Source of the DNA: Spiroplasma_E ixodetis_B
Lineage (GTDB): Bacteria; Bacillota_I; Bacilli_A; Mycoplasmatales; VBWQ01
Assembly (NCBI RefSeq): GCF_040369795.1
Contig: NZ_AP028955.1
Location: forward strand, 496,001 to 560,000
DNA: 64,000 nucleotides
Direction: 5' to 3'
Shown here: piece after piece, positions 53,410 through 63,341 of the stretch
How the letters are laid out: each line of letters starts with the position of its first letter
How positions within the stretch are numbered: position 1 is the stretch's first letter
Notes under the pieces: generated by a model
What the model saw: only the letters and a program-made list of their open reading frames with translations
Told to the model about the DNA's origin: nothing
Databases searched by the model: none
Position numbers and translations under genes: made by a program

Positions 53410-54778
53410 GGTAATGTTTAGTAATCTGTGTAACTTACAAAAATAACTATGTTTATTTAATTATAGTAAATAAAATTAAATAAATAGAAAGAGTGAGTTA
53501 CTTATGTCTAAAAAAAATATTAACAATAATGTTCCAATATCAAAAGCAGTAGATTTATTACTAGAAAATACTGAAGATTTAACAACAGTTTTTAAAGAGG
53601 GAGGTTTATATAAAGAATTAACAAAAAGATTAGTTGAAAAAATGTTGAATTATGAAATGCAAAATTATTTAGGATATGAAAAAAATCAACATAATAATAG
53701 TGAAAATGCTCGCAATGGTATAAATTCAAAAAAATTAATAACCCAACAAGGTAAAATTGAGATTAATGTACCACGAGATCGTAATAGTAATTTTGAGCCA
53801 GTAATAGTTGCAAAAAGACAAAGAAGATTTGATGGTTTTGATCAACAAGTTCTTTCATTATATGCCAAAGGCATGACTTTATCAGATATTAGAATGCAGT
53901 TACAAGAGTTATATCATGGTGCTGATATTAGTGAAAGTGTTATTAGTCAAATTACTGATGATGTTATTGATGATGTTAAAGCATGACAAAATCGGCCATT
54001 AGAAAGTGTTTATCCGATTGTTTATTTTGATTGTATAGTAGTTAAAGTACGACAAGATAAAAGCATTATTAACAAATCAGTTTATATAGCACTAGGAGTT
54101 GATTTAGAAGGTAAAAAAGATGTTTTAGGTTTATGCATTAGTGAAAATGAATGTTCTAAGTTTTGATTATCTAATTTCACAGAAATTAAAAATCGAGGCT
54201 TAAATGATATTCTTATTGCTTGTAGTGACAATTTAACAGGAATGTCAGAAGCAATACAATCAGTTTATCCTAAAACCGAACATCAATTATGCATAATTCA
54301 TCAAATTAGAAATAGTTTAAAATATGTTTCATACAAACATAGAAAATCACTAGTTACAGATTTAAAACCAATTTATAGTGCATGTAGTGAAGAACAAGCA
54401 ATGCAAGCTTTAGAATCTTTTGAAAGTAAATGAAATAAACAATATCATCAAATTGCTAAATCATGATATAAAAATTGAGATAATTTAATGGTTTTTATTA
54501 GTTATCCTGCAGAAATCAAAAGAGTGATTTATACAACAAATGCTATTGAATCTGTTAATAGTCAATTACGAAAAGTTATTAGAAATAAAAAATTTTTTCC
54601 AAATGATATGGCAGTTTTTAAAATATTTTACTTAGCAATTGAAAATATAACAAAAAAATGAACAATGCCCATTCAAAATTGAAAGACAGCAATTGCTCAT
54701 TTTATGATAAAATTTTAAGATATAATTAATCTAAACTAGCAACTTTGTAAAAAGATACACAGATTTTTAAAAATCCTC
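53410..54778 (+). mobile_element. IS256-family element, copy 2 (uninterrupted)
   Basis: The element runs from GGTAATGTTTAGTAATCTG to AAATCCTC and is 1369 bp. It is the only IS256 copy in the window without an insertion. No 8-bp duplication is visible because its right side joins another IS256 fragment directly. Confidence 0.86.
53504..54718 (+). CDS. IS256-family (Mutator) transposase
   Basis: The 404-residue frame is continuous with TGA as Trp. DDE residues lie in YFDCIVVKVRQDK (near 188), CSDNLTGMSEA (near 243) and TTNAIESVNSQ (near 351). A TAA replaces a late GAA, removing about five C-terminal residues compared with other copies. AAAGAGTGAG precedes the ATG. It may still be active. Confidence 0.88.
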
Positions 54779-55223
54779 CAAAATTATTTAGGATATGAAA
54801 AAAATGAACATAATAATAGTGATAATGCTCGTAATGGTATAAGCTCAAAAAAATTAATAACCCAACAAGGTAAAATTGATTAATGTACCACGAGATCGTA
54901 ATAGTAATTTTGAACCAGTAATAGTTGCAAAAAGACAAAGAAGATTTGATGGTTTTGATCAACAAGTTCTTTCATTATATGCCAAAGGCATGACTTTATC
55001 AGATATTAGAATGCAGTTACAATAGTTATATCATGGTACTGATATTAGTGAAAGTGTTATTAGTCAAATTACTGATGATGTTAAAGCATGACAAAATCTG
55101 CCATTAGAAAGTGTTTATCCGATTGTTTATTTTGATTGTATAGTAGTTAAAGTACGACAAGATAAACGCATTATTAACAAATAAGTTTATATAGCACTAG
55201 GAGTTGAATTAGAAGGTAAAAAA
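54779..55223 (+). pseudogene. IS256-family transposase, internal fragment
   Basis: This fragment covers codons from about QNYLGYEKNEHNN to VELEGKKE, with an early frameshift (a lost GAG after KI at 54878), a TAG in place of Glu near 55023 and a TAA near 55182. Both ends are blunt against other IS256 copies. Confidence 0.8.
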
Positions 55224-55262
55224 GAGGCTTTTTAAAAATCTGTGTATCTTTTTACAAAGTTA

Positions 55263-56500
55263 CTAGTTTAGATTAATTCTATCTTCAAATTTTATCATAA
55301 AATGAACAATTGCTGTATTTCAATTTTGAATGGGCATTGTTCATTTTTTTGTTATATTTTCAATTGCTAAGTAAAATATTTTAAAAACTGCCATATCATT
55401 TGGAAAAACTTTTTTATTTCTAATAACTTTTCGTAATTGACTATTAACAGATTCAATAGCATTTGTTGTATAAATCACTCTTTTGATTTCTGCAGGATAA
55501 CTAATAAAAACCATTAAATTATCTCAATTTTTATATCATGATTTAGCAATTTGAGGATATTGTTTATTTCATTTACTTTCAAAAGATTCTAAAGCTTGCA
55601 TTGCTTGTTCTTCACTACATGCACTATAAATTGGTTTTAAATCCGTAACTAGTGATTTTCTATGTTTGTATGAAACATATTTTAAACTATTTCTAATTTG
55701 ATGAACTATGCATAATTGATGTTAGGTTTTAGGATAAAATAATTGTATTACTTCTGACATTTCTGTTAAATTGTCACTACAAGCAATAATAATATCATTT
55801 AAGCCTCGATTTTTCATTTCTGTGAAATTAGATAATAAAAAATTAGAACCTTCATTTTCACTAATTCATAAACCTAAAACATCTTTTTACCTTCTAAATC
55901 AACTCCTAGTACTATATAAACTGATTTTTTAATAATGCGTTTATCTTGTCGTGCTTTAACTACTATACAATCAAAATAAACAATCGGATAAACACTTTCT
56001 AATGGCCGATTTTGTCATGCTTTAACATCATCAATAACATCATCAGTAATTTGACTAATAACACTTTCACTAATATCAGCACCATGATATAACTCTTGTA
56101 ACTGCATTCTAATATCTGATAAAGTCATGCCTTTGGCATATAATGAAAGAACTTGTTGATCAAAACCATCAAATCTTCTTTGTCTTTTTGCAACTATTAC
56201 TGGTTCAAAATTACTATTACGATCTCGTGGTACATTAATATCAATTTTACCTTGTTGGGTTATTAATTTTTTTGAATTTATACCATTGCGAGCATTTTCA
56301 CTAGTATTATGTTGATTTTTTTCATATCCTAAATAATTTTGCATTTCAGAATTCAACATTTTTTCAACTAATCTTTTTGTTAATTCTTTATATAAACCTC
56401 CCTCTTTAAAAACTGTTGTTAAATCTTCAGTATTTTCTATTAATAAATCTACTGCTTTTGATATTGGAACATTATTATTAATATTTTGTTTTTTAGACAT
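55263..56500 (-). pseudogene. IS256-family transposase, copy 6
   Basis: Codons 1-161 from ATG 56500 are intact. A lost base near 55887 (GGTAAAAAG) then shifts the frame, and a CAT or GAA codon near 55724 has become TAA-like. The C-terminal part matches the family up to the stop at 55263. Confidence 0.82.
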
Positions 56501-56556
56501 ACGTAACTCACTATTTCTAGTTATTTAATTTTATTTACTAGAAATAATTAAACATT

Positions 56557-57707
56557 AGACATATTCCGTAAATAAATTTAATCAATTGTCAATAATAATA
56601 TTTATAAATTTTTTAGTGTTAATAATTATAGAAGTTAATATTTTTAAAAAAATACTTTAAAAATAAATTTATATTTCAAACACAAAAATTGTTAATATTA
56701 TTTTTATATTAACTTGATAAAAATTTAAATTTTTAAAAAAATATTAAAAATATTTTTTTATTTTAATGGTTTTGTTTTATTAAAAATTTCACAAAGTAAG
56801 TTAAATCTTAAGTACATAAGTCTAAATATACTTTTTCTACATTTATTTATTAAAATTTTGAATCTTTTTAATCAAGCAAAAACATGTTCAACTTTAATTC
56901 TAATTTTTGAAATAATTTTATTGTAGATTTTTTCTTGTTTAGTTAATTTTTTATTTTTAGTTTTTTTAATTGGTAATATAGTATTTTTATAAATATTTTG
57001 TATTCCTTGATATCCCAAATCACCAATAATTATTGTTTTTTCTGAAAATTCAAGATTTGAATTTTTTAATATTTGAAAATCATGTACTTTTCCATTATCA
57101 GCAAAAATATCAACAATTTTTTTATTAAAAAAGTCATATATAATTTGAAATTTTATAGAAAAAATTCAACTTTTACCAGAAAAATATTCTAACTGTAGTT
57201 TTTTTTAGTTGGTCTTTCAATTTCAATTTCAGTTGAATCAATTAAATAAAATTGAAATTCATTTAAATCTTCTTGTTTTTTCTCAATTTTTGATTTTCAT
57301 TTTGTTTTTAAAAACTGATAATCTTTGTCATCACTAAGTTTATTTTCTACTCAAGTAATATTTTGAAAACAACTTGATGCACTCATTTTATATTTAATAC
57401 TCATTTGGAAAAAAGTATAATATTATTTTCAGTATACTAAAGTCATCATCAATCTTTCTTCAACTGAAAGTTTATATTTTCTACCTTTAGTTTTTTTAAA
57501 TTTTCTATTTCAATTAATTTTGTTAACATTTCATCAAAATGAAAACGTTTTATACCAAAATATCTATAAAATTGTTCATTTTTTAATTTTTTTAAATTTT
57601 CAAAATTCATTTTTATCAACACCTTATTAATTTATTAATAAAGAAATTATAAAATAAATTTTAAATTATTAATTGACTTTTAAAAAATTTATTTACGGAA
57701 TATGTCT
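56557..57707 (-). mobile_element. IS5-like element, copy F
   Basis: The copy is 1151 bp. Flanking triplets are ATT (56554-56556) and ATA (57708-57710), so the duplication has one mismatch. It lies in the left end region of an IS256, between the terminal repeat and the transposase start. Confidence 0.86.
56758..57610 (-). pseudogene. IS5-like transposase, copy F
   Basis: The frame starts at ATG 57610. One base is missing from the T run near 57491 (the KKTKGRK region), which shifts the frame early; the slip site has 8 A's as in copy D. Confidence 0.78.
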
Positions 57708-57966
57708 ATAGTTATTTTTGTAAGTTACACAGATTACTAAACATTACCGATATTTATGATTATAATTTATCAACCGGACTTACTCCTTAATTAATTTTAA
57801 TTATTAATATATTTTAAATTTAAATTAAGAATTTTTAATTAAAAAAATAATATTGAGTATAAGAAAAAACAAAAATGATAAATATTATGACACTTGTTGC
57901 AAAATTTTTAATTAAATTTAATATTAATAACATTTAAAATTAGTAAAGCTAATTCATATACGTTTA

Positions 57967-58815
57967 TTATTGTGAATAATAATCATCAATAAATGGAATT
58001 CTTCAAAAAATTTCTGGATGATAAGTATAAGATATAAGAAACGCTAACAATCCTACACCAATAATAAAGAAAAATATATCTTTAAAATCAATATGGTATT
58101 GACGAAAACGTGTTCTTTTACCTTGTGGATCATAACCCCTTGAATCCATAGCGTACGCTAAATCTTCTGCTTTTTGAAATGAAGAAACTAATAAGGGAAT
58201 AATTAATGATACTAACGATTTAACTTTTTCTTTAAAATGACCATTTTTTAAATCTACACCACGTGATGCTTGCGCTTTTAAAATTCTACCGGCTTCATCT
58301 AATAATGTAGGAATTGAACGAAGAGCAATAGAAATAATCATTGAAATAATATGTACTGGAAATTTAATTAATTTTAATGGTAACATTAAATCTTCTAATG
58401 CTAATGTTAAATCTAATGGTTGTGTTGTGGTTGTTAAAATTGTTGTAATTAAAATCATTAAATAAATTCTAAAAGCAATATAAATACTAACAAATATAGC
58501 TTTATATGATACCTTAATACCGTGCCAACGTCAAATCATTCCAACATTAGGGCCATCAGTTAAAAAACAGTTAATTATAAATAAAATAAATGCCATAAAT
58601 AAAATGGGGCGCATTAATTTTAATAACATCATAAAAGGTAATTTTGCACAAAAGAAAATTGTTATAACAGTAAAACCAATAAGAGCGTAACCTTCAAAAC
58701 CAGTATGAAAAAAAAGTGAAGCAATTAAACAAATTAAAACTAGTAATTTAATTCTTGGATCTACACGATGAATGATTGAATTTAAAGGTAAATAACGACC
58801 AAAACTAACTTTCAT
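57967..58815 (-). CDS. ecfT: ECF transporter transmembrane component EcfT
   Basis: EcfT couples the ATPases EcfA1/EcfA2 to substrate-binding S components for vitamin uptake. The 282-residue product has five or so membrane helices and the two coupling motifs AQASRGVD and AMDSRGYDP (near 181 and 227). Start ATG 58815 follows AAGGAGTAATAA. TGA codons at 58528 and 58003 encode Trp, and the true stop is TAA 57967. It lies 13 bp after ecfA2. The 57749-57966 stretch beyond it is AT-rich with no clear gene. Confidence 0.93.
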
Positions 58816-58828
58816 TATTTATTACTCC

Positions 58829-59707
58829 TTACTTTTTATTGCTATTTTTTTTGGATAATATTTTTGATAGCTGGTCAATTAATTCTGAATCACTTCTAGC
58901 AGTAATTTTTGATGTATCAAATCCTGCTGCTTCTAATTTATATAAAAAACTATAAATTTTTGGTGGTTCAATTCCGGTTTCGGTAATTAATTTTTTATCT
59001 CTAAAAACAGTAATTGGATCTGCTTTTTTATAAATCTGTGTATTATGTAATACAATAACTTCATCAGCAACCATTAGTACATGATTCATATTATGAGTTA
59101 CTAAAATAATAGTTTTATTTTCTTTATGATTTAAATCATAAAATAAATTAATTAATTCTTTTTCACCATCGGGATCAAGTCCTGCTGTTGGTTCATCTAA
59201 AATTAAAGTATGACCTTGTAATGCCAAAATACCAGCAATAGCAACTCTTCGTTTTTGACCACCAGACAAATCAAATGGACTTCTTGATAAATATGTTTCG
59301 TCTAATCCAACCAAATTAATATATTTTTTTGCTAACTCTCGTGCTTTATCTTTTTTCTCACCAAAATTAACTGGTCCAAACATAATATCTCGTTCAATAG
59401 TTTCTTCAAATAACTGATATTCGGGAAATTGAAAGACTAAGCCAATTTGTTTACGTATTTTTTTAATATCACGAATTTTTTTTTGATTAGCCTTAATAAT
59501 AAAATCATTAATGGCAACCGAACCTGCCATTGGAACTAATAAACCATTAATATGTTGAATCATAGTTGATTTGCCACTACCAGTTTCACCAATAATAGCA
59601 ACTATTTTTTGTTCAACAATTTCGATAGTAATATCTTTTAATGCTTGATATTGATAAGGGGTTTTTGGAGAATAAGTATAACTTACTTCTTTGAATTTAA
59701 TTGACAT
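58829..59707 (-). CDS. ecfA2: ECF transporter ATPase EcfA2
   Basis: The 292-residue ABC ATPase has Walker A GETGSGKST, Q-loop FQFPEYQLFE, signature LSGGQKRRVAIAG, Walker B TLILDEPTAGLDP and the switch His in VTHNMNH. Its start overlaps the end of ecfA1 by 25 bases. The order A1-A2-T is the standard operon. Confidence 0.95.
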   Translation of the reverse strand: MSIKFKEVSYTYSPKTPYQYQALKDITIEIVEQKIVAIIGETGSGKSTMIQHINGLLVPMAGSVAINDFIIKANQKKIRDIKKIRKQIGLVFQFPEYQLFEETIERDIMFGPVNFGEKKDKARELAKKYINLVGLDETYLSRSPFDLSGGQKRRVAIAGILALQGHTLILDEPTAGLDPDGEKELINLFYDLNHKENKTIILVTHNMNHVLMVADEVIVLHNTQIYKKADPITVFRDKKLITETGIEPPKIYSFLYKLEAAGFDTSKITARSDSELIDQLSKILSKKNSNKK

Positions 59708-60525
59708 AAGTTAGAAATCAGCTCCTCTTCACTTAATGTTTCATTAATATTAATCCCCTTATTTTTTAAACCTAACGATACTTTTAAAACAAAAGGAATA
59801 TCTAAATGAATACTTTGTAAAAACTCTCATTCTTTTAATATTTCAGATGGATTTCCATAACGAACTAACTTACCTTTATTCATAACAATAATTTTATCGG
59901 CATTAATAATTTCATCCATATCATGAGTAATAGAAATAATAGTTTTATTGCGTTGTTCTTGTAATTTTAACATAATTTCTTTAACTTCTCGTTTACCTTT
60001 TGGATCAAGCATACTAGTTGCCTCATCAAAAATAATAATATCAGGTTCTAAAGCTAAAACTGAAGCAATAGCTACACGTTGTTTTTGACCACCAGATAAT
60101 CATAGCGGTTCATGATCTAAATATTTTTCCATACCCACTGCCCTAGAAACTCTGTCAATAATTGCTGGCATATCACTGGGTTCAACTAAATGATTTTCCA
60201 AGCCAAAAGCAATATCATCACGAACAGTTGAACCTATAAATTGATTATCAGGATTTTGAAAAACAATACCTAAGTGACTACGTAATTGTTTAATGTTTTT
60301 ATTAGTAATTGTTTCACCAAATAATTGAATCGTACCTTTTTGTTTGTGTAAAACACCAATAATAATTTTTGAAAGTGTTGACTTACCACTACCATTATGA
60401 CCGATTACAGTAATATATTCGCCATGATTAATATCAAAACTAACATTATCAACAGCGTTATTGTATTCTGGTTTATAACGAAATTCAACATTTTTTAAAC
60501 TTAATGAAATTTTAGATTTACTCAT
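59683..60525 (-). CDS. ecfA1: ECF transporter ATPase EcfA1
   Basis: The 280-residue ABC ATPase has Walker A GHNGSGKST, Q-loop FQNPDNQFIG, signature LSGGQKQRVAIAS (preceded by a TGA Trp), Walker B IIIFDEATSMLDP and ITHDMDE. It is the first gene of the minus-strand ecf operon. In most Firmicutes this operon follows rplQ on the same strand; here it is inverted. Confidence 0.95.
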
Positions 60526-60563
60526 ATTGCTTCTAACTCCATTTTAAATATTATGCTAGTAAA

Positions 60564-60591
60564 ATTATAACAGTAATTTTATATATATCAA
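60564..60591 (-). promoter_or_regulatory. Promoter of the ecf operon
   Basis: On the minus strand TTGATA (60591-60586) and TATAAT (60569-60564) are separated by 16 bases. Start codon 60525 is 38 bases downstream of the -10, with GGAG between. Having its own promoter would let the operon survive separation from rplQ. Confidence 0.55.
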
Positions 60592-60621
60592 TTTATAATT
60601 TATAAAAATTATAAAAAAAGA

Positions 60622-60697
60622 AAAAAAATGAACAATATCTGTTCAAAATTGAAGTAAAATTATTGTTCATTTTCTAATAAAATTCAGTTTATAAATT
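60622..60697 (+). pseudogene. Diverged IS256-type transposase C-terminal remnant
   Basis: On the plus strand the frame reads KKWTISVQNWSKIIVHFLIK, which aligns without gaps to KKWTMPIQNWNTAIAHFMIK at the C-terminus of the local IS256 transposase. Only about half of the residues match, so it comes from an older or different IS256 lineage. It also forms an inverted repeat (AATGAACAATA / TATTGTTCATT) that may serve as a terminator. Confidence 0.5.
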
Positions 60698-60726
60698 AAA
60701 GTTATATAAATTTCCATTCTATAAAA

Positions 60727-61174
60727 TTAATGTAAAGAAATATCCGGATTTTTAGAATTTTCTTTTAATAAAGAGTCATTTTTTGTTACTTCTTCTGTTG
60801 ATTTCAATAATTTTTCACTTCAACTTTTAAATGAGCTGGGTACTGCTGATGAAGTTGAAGGTTGCGGGTCATTATTTGAAACATTATTTTTTGATAATTT
60901 TTCTAGTTCTTTTTTAATATCTTTTAATTCTCGTTTTTTTTCCTTTAATTTATTTTTAATTTTATTTAAAGCTATCTCAAGATTTTTAACTTCTTTACTT
61001 AATTATTTTTTTCATCATTAATATCTAATTTTAGTTTTTCTCATTTTTTTATTTCTTTTTTTAATTTTTAATTTGTTTATCATTTTCTTCGATTTCTTTT
61101 TCAAAGGTTTTAATTCCTTTTTTTATTTATGAACTTTCTCTTTTACGTTTTTCTTGTTCAGTAACTGGTATCAA
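60727..61174 (-). pseudogene. Coiled-coil protein, decayed
   Basis: A TTG start at 61174 follows a strong GAAAGGAAG site and encodes IPVTEQEKRKRESS, then a TAA. The rest is a Lys/Glu/Leu coiled coil (LKEKKRELKDIKKELEKL) in shifting frames, then a Ser/Pro-rich part (PQPSTSSAVPSS) ending at TAA 60727. At least three lesions are present. Family not recognised; small coiled-coil proteins like this occur in phage-derived regions. Confidence 0.45.
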
Positions 61175-61201
61175 AATCTTCCTTTCAAAATAAAAAAATC
61201 A

Positions 61202-61223
61202 ATTATTTTTTTAAAAAAATAAT
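61202..61223. terminator. Perfect 22-bp A/T palindrome
   Basis: ATTATTTTTTTAAAAAAATAAT is a perfect palindrome just upstream of the coiled-coil pseudogene. It resembles the A/T stem at 36769-36806 and could be a bidirectional terminator. Confidence 0.35.
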
Positions 61224-61265
61224 GGATTGAAAACTATATTTATTTTTTCATCTATATTATATATA

Positions 61266-61401
61266 GCTAACTAAAGTAATGTTTACTCATAAATAATGTA
61301 AAATAATAATATGTAATTTAAACAGTTTTTGAATTTAAAAGTACAATTCAGCAATATTTAAAATAGATTAGGAAGATTAAATTATGCCAAAACCATACAA
61401 T
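61266..61401 (+). mobile_element. IS630 5' end remnant
   Basis: The IS630 terminal repeat (GCTAACTAAAGTAATG) and leader lead into ATG CCA AAA CCA TAC AAT, the first codons of the transposase. After these the IS5-like copy G begins, and the rest of the IS630 is gone. Confidence 0.8.
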
Positions 61402-62323
61402 AGACATATTCCGTAAATAAATTTAATCAATTGTCAATAATAATATTTATAAATTTTTTAGTGTTAATAATTATAGAAGTTAATATTTTTAAAAAAATAC
61501 TTTAAAAATAAATTTATATTTCAAACACAAAAATTGTTAATATTATTTTTATATTAACTTGATAAAAATTTAAATTTTTAAAAAAATATTAAAAATATTT
61601 TTTTATTTTAATGGTTTTGTTTTATTAAAAATTTCACAAAGTAAGTTAAATCTTAAGTACATAAGTCTAAATATACTTTTTCTACATTTATTTATTAAAA
61701 TTTTGAATCTTTTTAATCAAGCAAAAACATGTTCAACTTTAATTCTAATTTTTGAAATAATTTTATTGTAGATTTTTTCTTGTTTAGTTAATTTTTTATT
61801 TTTAGTTTTTTTAATTGGTAATATATTATTTTTATAAATATTTTGTATTCCTTGATATCCCAAATCACCAATAATTATTGTTTTTTCTGAAAATTCAAGA
61901 TTTGAATTTTTTAATATTTGAAAATCATGTACTTGTCCATTATCAGCAAAAATATCAACAATTTTTTTATTAAAAAAGTCATATATAATTTGAAATTTTA
62001 TAGAAAACATTCAACTTTTACCAGAAAAATATTCTAACTGTAGTTTTTTTAGTTGGTCTTTCAATTTCAATTTCAGTTGAATCAATTAAATAAAATTGAA
62101 ATTCATTTAAATCTTCTTTTTTTTCTCAATTTTTGATTTATATTTTGTTTTTAAAAACTGATAATCTTTGTCATCACTAAGTTTATTTTCTACTCAAGTA
62201 ATATTTCGAAAACAACTTGATGCACTCATTTTATATTTAATACTCATTTGGAAAAAAGTATAATATTCTTTTCAGTATACTAAAGTCATCATCAATCTTT
62301 CTTCAACTGAAAGTTTATATTTT
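61402..62323 (-). mobile_element. IS5-like element, copy G (5'-truncated)
   Basis: The copy has its 3' terminal repeat at 61402 but breaks at 62323, where an IS3 end begins. The missing part is the first 60 or so codons and the other terminal repeat. Confidence 0.85.
61603..62323 (-). pseudogene. IS5-like transposase, copy G, N-terminally truncated
   Basis: It contains the three catalytic regions but only 7 A's at the slip site. The N-terminal domain is missing and a K codon has been lost near 62117. Inactive. Confidence 0.8.
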
Positions 62324-63252
62324 GTAATGGCAACCCTTTTTAGGACTGTTTTTTGGTAGACATTTGTGCTTGGTGTTTTATGGGGGTTAAGTAGTTTAGA
62401 GTGCTGTGGATTCTTATGTTGTTGTATCAATTGATATAATCAAATAATTCTAATTTTAATTGGATTAATGATGTAAAATTTTTATAATTAATAAACTCTG
62501 TTTTGAAAGTTTTGAAAGTTGCTTCAGCAACAGCGTTATCATAAGGACAACCTTTTTTTTCTTAAAGAGCGGGTAATATCGAAGGCTAATAAAAGTTTAT
62601 CAATAGTTTTATTATTAAATTCATTACCGCGATCGCTATGAAATATTTGAATATTTTTTAAACAACGATTTGAGCACATAAATGCTTGATATACTAATGA
62701 TGCATCTTTTTTAGTACCTACACTATGTCCAATAATTTCGCGATTGTACAGGTCGATTAATAAGCAAATATAGTTTCATTTACCATTAACTTGAACATAA
62801 GTTAAATCACTAACAATAACTTCATTTTTAAGCCTATTATTAAAGTCTCTATTAACAAGATTAGTAATTTGACTATCATTGACTTTATTATGATAATTTT
62901 TGTATGATAATTTAGTGTATTTTGATATTAAATTATGTTTATTCATAATTTTTTTAATTTTTCGTCTTGATAAATTAATTTTCTTTTCTTTTAGAACAAC
63001 TTTTAATCTTCTTGTTCCATAAGCTTCTTTATTTTCTTTAAAAGCACTAATAACAGCTTCATCATACATATTATTTTTAATTTTATCTTCTTTTTTCTTG
63101 AAATTAAAATAATATGTTGATTTAGATATTTTTAAAAAACGACACATTGTACGAATTTTATATTTAACTTTATTTTTAGTAATAATTTCTATTTTCTGCC
63201 TATTATTAGTGCTGCTTGCTTTAAAATATCATTTTCCATTCTTAATTGTATT
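62324..63252 (-). mobile_element. IS3-family element, right two thirds
   Basis: From the terminal AATGGCAACC at 62325 the element includes OrfB and the end of OrfA (63189-63252, ending IIGRK-TAG). It breaks off in OrfA next to a solo IS256 end. Confidence 0.82.
62340..63197 (-). pseudogene. IS3-family OrfB transposase, frameshifted
   Basis: The frame opens as IEIITKNKVKYKIRTMCRFLK and continues through YGTRRLKVVLKEK (HTH_21-like), YHNKVNDSQITN and VSDLTYVQVNGKW, with the first catalytic Asp. An altered run near 62554-62562 (extra bases before CTTAAAGAGC) shifts the C-terminal third. Intact otherwise. Confidence 0.82.
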
Positions 63253-63255
63253 TTC

Positions 63256-63283
63256 GGCAATGTTTAGTAATCTGTGTAACTTA
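63256..63283 (+). mobile_element. Solo IS256 left terminal repeat
   Basis: GGCAATGTTTAGTAATCTG and the following nine bases match the IS256 left end with one change, but no transposase follows. The next 58 bases (63284-63341) are not recognised, and then another IS256 begins on the opposite strand. Confidence 0.7.
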
Positions 63284-63341
63284 GTGATTTTACAACTAAA
63301 ATTTATTTAAAAAACACAGTTTTTAGGAAAGTACCTTATTT

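Larger units (their letters stand above)
55224..57748 (-). mobile_element. IS256-family element, copy 6, with IS5-like insert
   Basis: It runs from GAGGCTTTTTAAAAATCTG at the left to CATTACC at 57742-57748. The IS5-like copy F sits in its terminal leader. With copy 2 it forms a large inverted arrangement of IS256 sequence across 53.4-57.7 kb. Confidence 0.85.
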
